NCBI RefSeq assembly: GCF_028640845.1
Contig: NC_080540.1
Coordinates: 159,362,438 to 159,426,437 of the forward strand
Reading direction: 5' to 3'
Length of the DNA: 64,000 nucleotides
DNA from: Ahaetulla prasina
Taxonomy: Eukaryota > Chordata > Lepidosauria > Squamata > Colubridae
The position numbers and the translations under genes are program-made. Under the pieces are notes generated by a model. It saw only the letters and a program-made list of their open reading frames with translations, had not been told where the DNA came from and did no database searches. Positions 31,117 through 43,803 of the stretch are shown piece by piece; the stretch's first letter is position 1; each line of letters opens with the position of its first letter.

Positions 31117-31187
31117 AAAATATATGTAACATACCATTGGGAAAAAAACATGGAAGAGCCTTAAACTTCAGATATCATTCTTGTTTA

Positions 31188-31531
31188 AGGTAAAGGTAAA
31201 GGTTCCCCTCACACATACGTGCTAGTGATTCCTGACTCTAGGGGGGCGGTGCTCATTTCCGTTTCAAAGCCGAAGAGCCAGCGCTGTCAGAAGACGTCTC
31301 CATGGTCATGTGGCCGGCATGACTCAACGCCAAAGGCGCATGGAATCTGTTACCTTTCCACCAAAGGTGGTCCCTATTTTTCTACGTGCATTTTTTATGT
31401 GCTTTTGAACTGCTAAATTGGCAGAAGCTGGGACAAATAACGGGAGCTCACCCCGTTATGCAGCACTAGGGATTCGAACCGCTGAACTGCCGACCTTTCG
31501 ATCGACAAGCTCAGCATCTTACCGACTAATC
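31188..31531 (-). mobile_element. tRNA-derived SINE, full length
   Basis: Same family as 12711-13076. Perfect CTTGTTTA duplications (31180-31187 and 31532-31539) define the ends. The tRNA-like head is at the right. Confidence 0.92.
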
Positions 31532-31539
31532 CTTGTTTA

Positions 31540-32569
31540 GTATTGTATTATTGTTAAATATTTAAATGACATTAGACATGCTTTAGTTTTGATTTGTATT
31601 ATGAAATAAAATTGCAATTGTATGCCAGTTCAGAAGTAAGTTCATTAAGTTAGGTTTGATTCTAGAGTACATTTCTTACTATAAGATTTAATTCCAGTAT
31701 ACTATTAAAAATGTTTTTAGCAACAGATAAATGTCAAGTTTTATTTTTAATAGTCATTGTTGCTGTTCTACCTGTTATCAAGGCAGTATGGAATACATAG
31801 ACTCCAGCAGCTTTAAATACCACACATTTTTGTTATTCCTCTACGAATAGGCTTTGTGTTATGCTATTCCCATGAAATGTCAGACACAGTCTATTAGTCA
31901 TTCCTGGTAAGTCCAACAATAGGACTGGCCAGAGATGTTTTGCTGCCTAAGCTGAAGGATGAGTTGGCGCTTGCCACACAGATTTAGCTGGCAATTAAAT
32001 CTTATGGCAACATTGGTGACAGAGTAGCAGTTTAGAGAGCCCAAGGCAGCCTGCTCAGCTAAAACCTCTCTATGATCTCCCTGTCATTCTCTATCTCTAT
32101 ATCCAGCTATTCTGCACAATTACTTTTCCTAATAGTAGTGCTAGTCCTGCCCATCAGCCACCATCCATGGCAGTTTCTTAAAGTAGATTCCAATCCTTTC
32201 TACTCATTTCAACATGCTATTACTCCATATGCAACCTTAAGATATTTGTGTTAACAAATATTTAGATATTTGTCTTACAAAATTCCTAAAAATAGGTGGT
32301 AGCTCATTATTGGTTCATTATTTCAGTTTACTGTAATAGATACACCTGCAGCAAATACTACCGAAAAATAATCCTTTATGACTATAACCAGGTTTTCCAT
32401 GAATTGTCACATTTGCATATCAGTGTGGAAAATATATAAGGACTAACCCAAGTCACTAACCCAGTGACTTGTAGATGCTCAGGTTAGATCATAAATTTAA
32501 ATATTTAGGTCTTCAACCTTAGCTCATATAGGAATCCAGATTAAAACACTGGCTGCAGTAGAACAAATC
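31540..32569. other. No recognised feature
   Basis: AT-rich, apparently single-copy; no coding exon, RNA gene or repeat recognised. Confidence 0.4.
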
Positions 32570-32577
32570 CTTTGAAA

Positions 32578-32891
32578 CAGTGGTGAAATCCATTTTTTAC
32601 TATTGGTTCTGTGGGTATGGCTTGGTGGGCGTGGTGAGGCTTGGTGGGCATGGCTTGGTGGGCGTGGCAGGGGAAGAATACTGCAAAATCTCCATTCCCA
32701 CCCCACTCCAAGCGAAGGATATTGCAAAATTTCCAGTCCCACCCCATTCCAGGGGAAGGATACTGCAAAATCTCCATTCCCACCCCACTCTGGGGCCAGC
32801 CAGAAGTGGTATTTGCCGGTTTGCTGAACTACTCAAAATTTCCACTACTGGTTCTCCAGAACCTGTCAGAACCTGCTGGATTTCACCCCTG
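32578..32891. mobile_element. hAT MITE, family C, 314 bp, with tandem block
   Basis: Ends CAGTGGTGAAATCC and GGATTTCACCCCTG; perfect CTTTGAAA duplications (32570-32577, 32892-32899). A unit of about 42 bp around 'GATACTGCAAAATCTCC' is repeated three times (about 32669-32797). The left end also repeats 'GGCTTGGTGGGC'. Confidence 0.93.
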
Positions 32892-33344
32892 CTTTGAAAG
32901 GGAGCCCTTTATTCATTGGGGTAAATAGTTCCATTGTCCTGGAAAACTCTTAGAACATTCCCAAGATTAAAACAGGATTTCTGTTGCTGAAACTTAAATC
33001 AATTGTTCATGCTGTATGGGATGACAGGGAACAAGTCCTGCCCTTTGAGATGATATCACGATTTTCTACAATTAAGGGCAAGTTTCCTTACATAAGTTTT
33101 TATGGCTTCCAACTAATTCTTCTTCACTAGATCTAGAGTTCACTAGAGTTTGACATCCCTGTCCTAGACTAATCTGCTCATATCTTTACATGAGGGAGGA
33201 GGGAAAGAGGGAGAGAGAGAGAGAGAGAAAGAGAATAAAGTTTGCCCTCTGCTGGTAAAGCGTCTCCATATCACCATCAGGATTCATTATGGTTTGCAAT
33301 ACCAAGGACAATATAGAATCATAATTTCTGGAGTTGGCTTAGGG

Positions 33345-33480
33345 CAGGGGTGCCAAACTCAAGGCCCATGGGCCAGATCCGGCCTGCAGGGTGCTTAATT
33401 TGGCCTGCAGGGCAGCCGTGGAAACAGCGAAGGATTGGCCCATGGTGCCTCTGCCAGTGAAAATAAAGGTTGGGGGGGGC
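33345..33480. mobile_element. hAT-like end, incomplete
   Basis: It begins CAGGGGTGCCAAACTCAAGG and continues with 'GGCCTGCAGGG' repeats, typical of a hAT element with CAGGGGTG ends. No matching right end was found, so it is a truncated copy or its end has decayed. Confidence 0.45.
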
Positions 33481-34453
33481 TACATTCACTCCCCCACCCT
33501 CCATGCCCTGTTTTCGGTCTGGACACCTCATGCAACCCTCTGCCAGCCTATGATAGAAGAATACTTTTCTTGTGTCTTTCATCGCATCATCCTGGAGTAC
33601 AAAGCCAAAATCAGTGAGTCATCCTACGATAAGATCTTGATTTATAGGGAAGATTGCCAACTTTTCTCCTGGCTTCTGTAACTTTGCCTTTAATAGCTTC
33701 TCAAATTGCTGACACCAGCAGAGGAAGCTGCTTGAGCGCAAAAGCCTACGGCAGAGTAAGTAGATACAATTCCCAGCACCGGGCAGAGGAGAAAGAGACT
33801 TTTCTATGTGTGTAAGTAATATATTTGTGCATGGGAGGGTTAAAATAATCTACAGGCAGTATAAAATGAGACAGTGCTTTTAAATTCAAAAGGGTATTCC
33901 TATTCTCATCTGTAAATTTCAGGTGTTGTGCATCTAAAAAGAAAGAAAAGAGCACAGTTGCTTGAATGTACTCTACTGTTAAAGGCAGAAACATCACAAG
34001 GACTAGTCAGTACCACTCAGGCTTGGTTAAATGAAAGCCTATTTTTAATAATAAAAAAAGAGCATATATGCAACATTTTACAGATTTTTTTAAGGGGGGG
34101 GCTTCTAAGTAAGTTTTAAGAGTAATAATTTTATTAGTCTGATGTTGCAGAGTAATTTTTTTAAATACAACCATATAAATTTGAAACCTAAGGACTAAGT
34201 TTAAGTTAAGATTGTCTTCTTTTTAACAGAGGATTGTACTTTTCAATAAACCCTCAATTTAACACAGTAAAGCAGAGAAAGGGATTTCCAAATGTGTGAT
34301 TATTGATGACTGATTTTCTTTCAGCCCCCAAATCCTTTGTCCCATCTTAATAGTTGCCATGTCAGACAGCAAGCCAAATTAAAAATTGACTTAAAATGAA
34401 GCCAGACCAGTTGTCCACTTAACTGAGTCCTCCCCAACCTTGTGTCTTTAGAT
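33481..34453. other. No recognised feature
   Basis: A 96-codon plus frame (33391-33681) has no recognised domain or splice context. The rest is AT-rich. Confidence 0.35.
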
Positions 34454-34571
34454 CACGGGCGTCAAACTCGCCACATCATGTTGCCATCACATGACGTTTT
34501 TTCCATTGCTGGGGTGGGCATGGCCTGCGTGTGACACATTTGGCCCACTGGCCGCCAGTTTGACACCCCTG
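34454..34571. mobile_element. hAT-like MITE, 118 bp (CAxGGGCGTCAAACTCG ends)
   Basis: The left end CACGGGCGTCAAACTCG and the right end CCAGTTTGACACCCCTG are imperfect complements. The flanking 8-mers do not match convincingly, so the insertion is old or the ends are slightly misplaced. Confidence 0.55.
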
Positions 34572-36755
34572 CTTGGATGAATAATTCCAATCATCCCTAA
34601 CTAGTCATGTTGAGAGGAGAGGGCAACATGGGGAGAAGAGTATTATTGGAAACTTAGCTGAGAGTCTTTCTCATACCTGCCTGCTTTAGAGATGCAGGGA
34701 ATTTAATATGTACTCTCTACATTAAGCTACATCAAAATTAGGCAGTACTTCACTTTAACCTAAGAATCTTCTTATTTTGTCTATGGCAGGTGCTTTTTCA
34801 TTTCAGCGAATGCCTCGCTTCTTCAAACTAATATTGAACAGTAAAATAAATATCCCTTGCAATAAATACTAAATAGTATGCCAGAGTTAGACAAATTATG
34901 CCTGTATGATAAAACTCAGCATCCTTCATTGTTGGTTAGCTTAATTGAAGCTATGGGGAGTTGTAGTTTAGCATTATGTCGAGTGCTCACTTCTGTTGGT
35001 TGACATTAGACATTACAGATTTTGATTTCAAAAATATTGGCCTCTTCTTGAAGAGTTCAGAAGCATCACCAAAAAATCCAAGAACTAAAGACTAGACACA
35101 GAAGTTGAGAAAAGATCTTTAAAAAAAAATAGCAACAAACCTGTGCACTATTGCCAACATTTAGTCTCCAAATGACTTTACTATTCATATTTAAAATGGT
35201 AATATTATTATAATTCAAGAAATGTATAGACAAGCACATTTTGTTCACCTAGGACCAAGAAATGAGGAGGGGGCAGAGCAGAAAAGAACAAATTCACCTC
35301 ACCCTACATCAGGTAAATAACCTCTAAAGATATTGGTTGATCAATGATCCTGTATGAGTTACCGGTTGCATTCCGATACGGCAAATGTTGGGTTCACTGT
35401 GCAAGCAAAAACCATGCTATCTTTTAATAGGAGATTTGGAGATCAGTGAATCTGTAACTCCAAAATCTGTAAACTTTTCTGTACATTTGATCTGACCTTA
35501 GGAAACAAACACAGCAATAAAAGTATGAAGAAAATTTTAAAAATGAATTGGAGTAGAAAGAACTTATCTCTGCTTAAGCATTTAAAACAGGATGGCCCAA
35601 TTTGTAGAGGGAAAAGAGCCATACTAATAAATTAAAAATAATTGCAGGCCACAAAAGAGTAGCTGACATGTCAATCAATTGTATGCTGACTACCATGTAG
35701 GAGCAGCAAAGGAGCTGGTGGTGTTGGTAAGGCATTGGAAAGTCTGAGCAGAATCTTGGCAACAGCAATGTTTGACTGTATGTTCTGCAATTTGCTTTAA
35801 AGATTTCAACTGAAAAAAAGACACATGGATTGTCAACATCAATTAATAATATTTAATAGTGCCAAAACACTTGAAACCCGACACACAAATATTCTATTTA
35901 GTATCCTCAGTTTAAATCATTATGTTAAACTTTAAACAGTGATACTATTCTAATCTGATTAGCCACCTAATTATTTATTAATTAACCTTGAGTCTTATTT
36001 GCAGATTTGCTTATATCTCTCTAGGTCTATATATTTCAGGTAAGAACTATAGAAGTCCCATAAGACGCAGCAAGTCAAGGAATTGGGTTAACTACCAAAA
36101 GATATCAGGAATTGTTTTGAGACAGAATTCTGGATATGAATTTTTTTAAAAAAATGAATTGCAAAATGAACTCTCATGAGATTACTTAAGACCAATAAAA
36201 GGCAGGTAACATCCTGATAGCATTCTTGAGACCTTCTGCTCTTTAAGTTCTTTCAAAATTATTCTGGCTTCTTTGGCTACCTATCCTATCTATCCTATCT
36301 TACTAGCTTTAGAGCTCATCTGAACTTCCTGCACAAGTTGCAATGCTATACAATTTTCCTTTCCATTGACATTCTTCAACTTGTCTTCTTAATTCGTCTT
36401 CTAAAAAGGCAATTGCAAACATCCTGTCCATAAATGTAACTAATAAGAGGCTAAAATGGATCTGCACACGTTTCTACTTTAGTATTGATAGAACATAATT
36501 TAACTGATCAGGCAAATAAAATATAAACTAATTGGATAGACTAATGAAACAATACTAAAATAGTCAACTTCTGTGGTATATAATGTTATGTCCAAGCAAT
36601 TAACACACACTAAAGCTATTTTTCAAAGTAAATAAAACATTTATTCCGATTATTGCTATGCTAAGCATACAAAGCCAGATTGTGTTTTTCCCCAATCAAA
36701 GCTAGGTCACAATGAGGCTTCAAAAAAAACCCTTCACAATACAAGTAGTCAGTAA
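34572..36755. other. No recognised feature over 2.2 kb
   Basis: The longest repeat-free stretch in the region between the two CpG islands. No coding exon is visible. It would be the first place to look for conserved noncoding sequence. Confidence 0.4.
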
Positions 36756-36756
36756 T

Positions 36757-37578
36757 AATAATAATAATAATAACAGAGTTGGAAGGGATCTTAGAGGTCT
36801 TCTAGTCTAACCCCCTGCCCAGGCAGGAAACCCTACACCATTTCAGAAAAATGGTTATCCAACATTTTCTTAAATTTTTCCAGTGTTGGAGCATTCACAA
36901 CTTCTGCAGGCAAGTTGTTCCACTTATTGATTGTTCTAACTGTCAGGAAATCTCTCCTTACTTCTAAGTTGTTTCTTTCCTTGATTAGTTTCCATCCATT
37001 GCTTCTTGTTCTACCCTCAGGTGCTTTGGAGAATAGTTTGACGCCCTCTTCTTTGTGGCAACCCCTGAGATATTGGAACACTGCTATCATGTCTCCCCTA
37101 GTCCTTCTTTTCATTAAACTAGACATACCCAGTTCCTGCAACCGTTCTTCATATGTTTTAGCCTCCAGTCCCCTAATCATCTTTGTTGCTCTTCTCTGCA
37201 CTCTTTCTAGAGTCTCAACATCTTTTTTACATCGTGGCGACCAAAACTGAATGCAATATTCCAAGTGTGGCCTTACCAAGGCATTATAAAGTGGTATTAA
37301 CACTTCACGTGATCTTGATTCTATCCCTCTGTTTATGCAGCCCAGAACTGTGTTGGCTTTTTTGGCAGCTGCTGCACACTGCTGGCTCATATCTAAATGG
37401 TTGTCCACTAGGACTCCAAGATCCCTCTCACAGTTACTACTATTGAGCAAGGTACCACATATACGGTACCTGTGCATTTTGTTTTTCTTGCCTAAATGTA
37501 GAACCTTACTTTTTTCACTGTTGAATTTCATTTTGTTAGATAGTGCCCAATGTTCAAGTCTGTCAAGATCCTTCTGTA
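36757..37578 (-). pseudogene. CR1 LINE ORF2 C-terminus, 5'-truncated, with AAT tail
   Basis: The minus frame from about 37578 to 36833 is open throughout the CR1 part: '[20 protein letters not shown]', '[18 protein letters not shown]', '[11 protein letters not shown]', ending '[13 protein letters not shown]'. Upstream codons to 37705 belong to the neighbouring MITE. The 3' end is an (AAT)n run at 36757-36775. With a continuous frame it is younger than the copy at 10234. The RT core is missing. Confidence 0.92.
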
Positions 37579-37586
37579 TGGACCTT

Positions 37587-37972
37587 CTAGTCCTTGAATT
37601 ATGACCACAATTGACCCCAAAATTTATGTTGCTAAGTAAAACATTTGTTAAGTGAGTTTTGCCCCATTTTATGACCTTTCTTGCCACAGTTGTTAAGTGA
37701 ATCATTGCAGTTGTTTAATTAGTCACACGGTTGTTAAGTGAATCTGGCTTCCCCACTGACTTTGTTAGAAAGTTGTAAAAGGTGATCACATGACCCAGGA
37801 CACCGCAACCATCATAAATGAGTTAGTTGCCCAGCGTCTGAATTTTGATCATGTGACCAAGGAGATGCTGCAGCAGTTGTAAATGTGAAAAATGGTCATA
37901 AGTCACTTTTTTCAGCTCCATTGTAGCTTTGAATGGTAACTAAATGAACTGTTGTAAGTCAAGGACTACCTG
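37587..37972. mobile_element. Tc1/mariner-type MITE, left end damaged
   Basis: The right end 'GTAAGTCAAGGACTACCTG' is followed by TA. The left end begins within 'TAGTCCTTGAATTATGACC' at the CR1 junction, so its first bases were lost or displaced by the CR1 insertion. Confidence 0.82.
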
Positions 37973-38914
37973 TATAAGTTGTCATTATGCTTTCTGGGAA
38001 AATGTTCCCACTTTTACTTTTCATGAAGAGTATACAAAAGTACTACTAATAATTCAACCTAGGTGAACAGTGTCCTGGTTCCTATTTATGATTCAGAGTG
38101 AGTCACATTTAGTCTTTACCCTATATATAATTAACCATATATTGCAAGTAACTAAAGGCACATGATTATTTCTTGACAAATAGATTTCTCACATACCAAG
38201 CTGCTACTACATTCACAAAAGTGCTAGCCCGGGAAAGAATTCAGCTCATCTTAAAAATTTCATTTCAGTATCCTATGCCAATTGGATTCTCAATAAAATA
38301 TAACTGCAGTCAAACAGCATTTTCCATGCACAAAAGAGAGAGAGATGATCAAAGTCAGGCTTTATTAAACCATCCAGTAAAACAAAATAAAACTAGACTA
38401 GGGGAAAATCCAAATGATCCCAATGCTATTTTTATTGTTATAAATGCTTATACATAAGTAGAGATGAAACCAGGAATTTGAAGAGATTCAACTCTTGAAA
38501 TTATGAAAGACCAATATTGATTTTGTCAGGTCTTTACAAGTTACCTAAACTTCAGGTATTTTTACTCAAACACGAAATCAGATTTCTCTTTAACAAGATT
38601 TATTAAAATGAAAGAGCAGCCATAGAATAATCTCAGCAAGTGAATTGCGCTTTTTTCTCACAGCTAATGGTGAACTGAAGGGGAAGCAGTTCTATATAGT
38701 TATAATGGGTGACTTTACAGCTAGTTTTAAGTAACTGTGGCTTGAATCTTTATCAGTCTGAGAACCAATCCCTGTCAGTATTAATCATGCAAATTACATA
38801 AGAATGTTCAAGTAGAATTTAGTAATGCAATACAAAAAATAAAACATTTATACTAGATGATTACTTAATGCATTCACCTCTTCCAATTAAGATTGGAATT
38901 CATTTTTTTCAACA

Positions 38915-39172
38915 GGTTTTTTTTTATTTGCATTTATATCCCACCCTTCTCCGAAGACTCAGGGCGGCTTACACTATGTTAGCAATAGTCTTCATCCTAT
39001 TTGTATATTTATATACAAAGTCAACTTATTGCCCCCAACAATCTGGGTCCTCATTTTACCTACCTTATAAAGGATGGAAGGCTGAGTCAACCTTGGGCCT
39101 GGTGGGACTAGAACCTGCAGTAATTGCAAGCAGCTGTGTTAATAACAGACTGTCTTACCAGTCTTAGCCACA
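38915..39172 (-). mobile_element. tRNA-derived SINE with LINE-like tail
   Basis: Reverse orientation of the family at 25407: tail 'CCGAAGACTCAGGGCGGCTT' at the left, head with 'GCAGGTTCTAGTCCCACC' (minus) at the right. A poly-T run at 38920-38930 is the reverse of its poly-A. Confidence 0.85.
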
Positions 39173-39675
39173 GAGGTGTTTTATAAAATGTAATGTCTGA
39201 TCCAGATTAAAAATGTGGCATCTGAGCAATAGCCAGCAAGTAAGTTATACCGAGAAATAACTTCCTGTAATAAATTACCCATACTGCAGTACAGTATTTG
39301 AATATAAAGATGACAATACTGAAATGCTTCTTAGTGTAATCTGTATTACATACAGCAGGTAACATTTCCGGGAAGCATAAATAAATTTTTGTCCATCAAA
39401 ATGCATTATAGTGCAAGCAACCTGATTAGTTGCATGTCACATTGTTGGAACAAGAATCAATAGAACAATTGTCACACACTGTGGCAGTTCCAGAGTAGAG
39501 GAACAAATCTAAAACAAAGGTCATAATCACAGCAGTGATGGAAAAGGACCTCACTTTCTACTCTTCCTCATTATTGGTATGGTTCCCAAATAAGATAGAC
39601 AACAGATCAGAAATATTCTCAGAAAAGAAAACATATCATAGTTTGTGTGAGGAGGAGGAGGGAACCGCCCAGCAG

Positions 39676-39812
39676 CAGTGGTGGGATTCAAGTAATTTAA
39701 CAACTGGTTCTCTGCCCTAATGATTTCTTCCAACAACCAGTTTGCCAAACTGCTCAGAAAGTTAACAACCGGTTCTCCCAAAGTGGTGCGAACTGGCTGA
39801 ATCCCACCACTG
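39676..39812. mobile_element. hAT MITE, family B, 137 bp
   Basis: Perfect 15 bp terminal repeats and perfect CCCAGCAG duplications (39668-39675 and 39813-39820). Opposite orientation to the copy at 1689 by internal sequence. Confidence 0.93.
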
Positions 39813-39889
39813 CCCAGCAGTTCTGATAATCATTTCAACACAGAAAAATAAAAAAAAATTGAAGGAAAATTTAACACTACTGCTACCGA

Positions 39890-40322
39890 TTGCCTCCCAC
39901 TACTGCTACCGATTGTATCCCACCTCCCACCGACCCGTGCGCTCTCACAAAGAGGGACTCCTCAGGGTGCCGTCCGCCAAGCAATGTCGGCTGGCGACCC
40001 CCAGGGGAAGGGCCTTCTCCTACCCTCTGGAATGAACTTCCCACAGGACTCCGCTAACTTCCTGACCTTCGAACCTTTCGCCGCGAGCTGAAGACATATT
40101 TATTTATTCGCGCAGGACTGGCATAGAATTTTAGATTTTATATGGTTTTTAATTCTTAGTGGGTTTTATTGTTTTAAATATATTTTAATTTGGGCCAAAT
40201 TGAATAAGTTTTTTAAATATTATTTTATCTTGTATTTATTCTGTTGTTCTGTTTTATCTGGCTGTAAATCGCCCTGAGTCCTTCGGGAGAAGGGCGATAT
40301 AAAAATCTAATTAAATGAAATA
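39890..40322 (+). pseudogene. L2-like LINE ORF2 end and 3' tail
   Basis: The plus strand encodes the same ORF2 ending as 11983, with a 'FRRELKTYLFIRAGLA'-type terminus near 40075-40125. It ends in 'GCCCTGAGTCCTTCGGGAG' and an AAATA-rich tail. A short tandem duplication of 'CTGCTACCGATTG' lies at its left boundary (39890-39915). Confidence 0.85.
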
Positions 40323-41126
40323 AAATAAAATAAATAACAGATGAGAAAGTCAGGCTAGTATCTCTGACATAATCAGTTTTCTGGTAATAGTTTGTTTCTG
40401 GATATGATTCACTGCTTGAATAGACATAGTATTGTGTCTTGGAAAATAAAGTTGGATTCTTAAAATTTATCGTTTTGAGCTTTAGCATCCTCTTTGTCTC
40501 TTTAAACAATACTTCCTCTCTTTAAACAATACTGGCTGTATCCTAATAATATTCCAGAACATTTTATTTTTGCTGCCAAGTTTTTCCACCACTTTGCAAG
40601 AACTTTTTAAAATCCTCCAGCATCCCTTTGGAGGGGTAACTCACAATTGGGTTATGAATCCCTTTATAATATACAATATAGGACTTGGAACCTTTCCATC
40701 AGGTTCTGAGTCAGCTAGTCCATCTTGCATGTGCGATTCCTCAAAACCTTTTTCGCTAGATTTTCTTTTGTTAATTCCTGAAATGCAGACTAATCAAGCA
40801 TTTGAGCTTCTGAATCTGAGGAATCAGATGGTCCTTGTTCCAGAGAACCATTAAATTTCTCGAAGACATTATTCTTAAAAACACACATGTGTTATTTCCA
40901 ACCACAATTTTTGCCCAGTTATGAAAAATCTCTTGGCTCATCAGATGGGGTTAAGTTTGCTTTCAAGAACTGGTGTCCAATCCTTGATGTTCTCTGGAAA
41001 CCAGCTCACAGAATTCCAGGCAACCTATCGGAGAGAGACTGACTGAGCCAGGTCAAGCAGAGGATTAGTCTGGAACCTTTACATAGGCACAAGAGAACAA
41101 AATCCAGCACCACCCCTTGAATAGCA

Positions 41127-41362
41127 ATAGCACTTAGACTTACATACCACTTCACAGTGTTTTTACAGCCCTCTCTAAGCAGTTTACAGAGTCAGCATAT
41201 TGCCCCCAACTGTCTGGGTCCTCATTTTACCCACCTTGGAAGGATGGAAGGCTGAGTCAACCCTGAGCCAGTAAGACTCGAGCTGCCGAACTGCTGGCAG
41301 CCAGTAGTCAGCAGAAGTAGCCTGCAGTACTGCATTCTAACCACTGCGCCACCATGGCTTTG
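41127..41362 (-). mobile_element. tRNA-derived SINE (TTGAATAGCAATAGCAC tail)
   Basis: The head at the right ('ATGGTGGCGCAGTGGTTAGA' on the minus strand) carries an A box, and 'GCAGCTCGAGTCTTACTGG' a B box. The body has 'GGAAGGATGGAAGGCTGAG'. The left end 'GCAATAGCACTTAGACTTA' is the tail. Confidence 0.88.
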
Positions 41363-42029
41363 AACCTTATCTAATCTGGCCAAGGTGCAAACCATCAGTC
41401 TGGGAATATTCCTGTGAAATAGATATGAGCAATAAAGTAGCTAACTGAATTCTTTGCATATGGATCTGGTTGTTTCTGCCTGACACAACTGGTGCTCTGT
41501 TGCCTCATAATATTTTCTCCTTCCTTCCTTCCTTCCTTCCCTCCATTGGTTTACAGTAGCAATAAAGCCAAGAAATGAACTCCAACAAAAATAACCAACC
41601 CAAACCAAATTAATTAGTAAAAATAAATAATAAAATTAATGATATCATTAAGACTATCCATCCATCACATTGTTGCATTGGAACAGGATGAATTTTAAAG
41701 ACTTTCTTACAGAAAGAAAAGCTAGGTATGGACTCCCTCAGCCTTGGGACAGAAGGAATTCTTTTGAATCATTTTCTCCTTTAATTCATTTAGGGGAGAG
41801 ACCTAAGCACCTTGTTTGAATGAATGCATATCACTGGAAATCTCTTGGAGATAGTCCTGAAAGTATCCAGAGTCAAGCAGTCTAAGACTAGCTAGTTAAA
41901 CTTAAAACTAATTTAATGATTTTAACCTGGTTGTACAGGGAGGTGGAGGAGACAGAAAACCAGAGGCTGGTTTCCTAATAACATGTTTTAGAGTAGTCTT
42001 AGGAAAAAAATAAACAAAGGAGTCTAGTG

Positions 42030-42240
42030 AACAAAAGGTTGTTTACTTATTTGAATTTTATCCTGCCTTTAGTTTTGGGTAACTCAAGGTAGCATGCATA
42101 TCTGCCACCTCCTATTTTCAACCCATCCCTGAGAGATAGATTGTGTTAAAAGACAGTAGCTTATCCAAAACCATCCAGCTTGCCTCATGCAGAAGGGAGG
42201 ACTAGAATTCATAGTCTCCTGGTTTCTAGCCCAGTTCCCG
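42030..42240 (-). mobile_element. tRNA-derived SINE, second family
   Basis: In minus orientation 'GGGCTAGAAACCAGGAGACT' and 'GAATTCTAGTCCTCCCTTC' are the SINE head. The tail region 'TTGAGTTACCCAAAAC' lies at the left. Same family as 20389 and 51975. Confidence 0.7.
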
Positions 42241-42597
42241 ATGGCCTGGCCTCACCTCAGCCTCATCACTGTCCGACTCCAACTCTGTTGCCAGCTCCAG
42301 ACCGTAGGCTGCTGACGGACCACAACACATTCTACCAAATGTCATTCTGTTCTGAACATTTTTAAAAGATATATTTCTGACAAGTCAGACAGAATCCTGA
42401 GTCTCTCAAGAAACATAATTTCTTTCCAAAATTCAGTAGTGTTGAAATGAATGAACAAGCTTAGGAAAATATCCTGAGCATGACTTTTAGGATTCTTTCT
42501 AACCTCTTTACCAATGGTCATAGGCATAGGCAATGATTTGCTTCAGTGTAAAGAAATAGCATATTGGTCTGTTTGTGTATTCCTGTCACCTATATGT

Positions 42598-42905
42598 GAA
42601 TAGAATAGAATAGAATAGAATAGGATTTTATTGGCCAAGTGTGATTGGACACACAAGGAATTTGTCTTGGTGCATATGCTCTCAGTGTACATAAAAGAAA
42701 AGATACGTTCATCAAGGTACAACATTTACAACACAATTGATGATCAATATATCAATATAAATCATAAGGATTGCCAGCAACAAGTTATAGTCATACAGTC
42801 ATAAGTGGAAAGAGATTGGTGATGGGAACTATGAAACGATTAATAGTAGTGCAGATTCAGTAAATAGTCTGACAGTGTTGAGGGAATTATGCACAGGGTG
42901 AGTAA
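42598..42905 (-). mobile_element. L3/CR1-type LINE 3' UTR with (AATAG)n tail
   Basis: Five AGAAT units (42598-42622) pass straight into 'TTATTGGCCAAGTGTGATTG', then about 280 bp of conserved UTR ending near 'GTGTTGAGGGAATTATGC'. The microsatellite is at the LINE 3' end. Shorter copies at 2366 and 59086. Confidence 0.75.
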
Positions 42906-43561
42906 CATATATTTTCCTCTGGATCACATTACCAGGAAGGAAGGGGATTAGAATGGGCCAGCCAACAACGTTCTGAGTTTCTACCAGCTGCTTCTTCCTT
43001 TAGGACACTTTGGGAAAATTTTATTTTAATATTTTTCTTTCTAGATGTATTTATTTAATAAAATTTGATCTTTCTTTTGCCAGGAACTTGCCAAATTCCT
43101 TCCACACCAAACTGAGTCCCATTTTGTTGCTTTCAGAAATTTATTCAGTTAAGGAATTAGCAAATAGCATCCCAAGCGCTTTTATATGATTTATTTACAA
43201 CATCTTGTTGGGTTTGAAAAAAATACTAATAAAAAGAATGGCCTCTTCTTCAAGAAAACGATTTGCACCACCTTGTGTTGATTAGAAGGTTTGCAACCAG
43301 ATCTAATTATTTTTCAGAGAATGCTTGAACAGATCTGTTGTGCAGTAAAACAATATAAATCCACAATGGATAAAACAATTGATTACAGTAACTGAAGTTG
43401 TGGGGGGAAAAAGATCTGCACTTTGCCTACATTATTTCATCACTACTTATAGTAGCCCTGCAAATTAGGCCGATTTTATCAGCTGGTTATATAAATTGCG
43501 ACTCAAGTGAGCTTTGAACCAGAGGTGTGTTTGAAACCCAAAGATGATAATTAGCCAAGAC

Positions 43562-43795
43562 CAGGAGGAAAATCCAGCAGGTTTTGGAAAACTGGTAGTG
43601 GAAATTTTGAGTAGTTCAGAGAACCGGCAAATACCACCTCTGGCTGGCTCCAGAGTGGGGTGGGAATGGAGATTTTGCAATATCCTTCCCCCAGGAATGG
43701 GGAGGGAATGGGGATTTTGCAGTATCCTTCCCCTGCCAGGCCCACCAAGCCACCCCCACAGAACTGGTAGTAAAAAAAATTGGATTTCACCACTG
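43562..43795. mobile_element. hAT MITE, family C, 234 bp
   Basis: Ends CAGGAGGAAAATCC and GGATTTCACCACTG; perfect GCCAAGAC duplications (43554-43561, 43796-43803). Confidence 0.92.
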
Positions 43796-43803
43796 GCCAA
43801 GAC

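Noticed and set aside
34572..36755. Hidden exon or RNA gene in the longest repeat-free stretch
   Set aside because: I looked for frames with splice sites and for long stems and found nothing. Cross-species alignment would be needed to see conserved elements.
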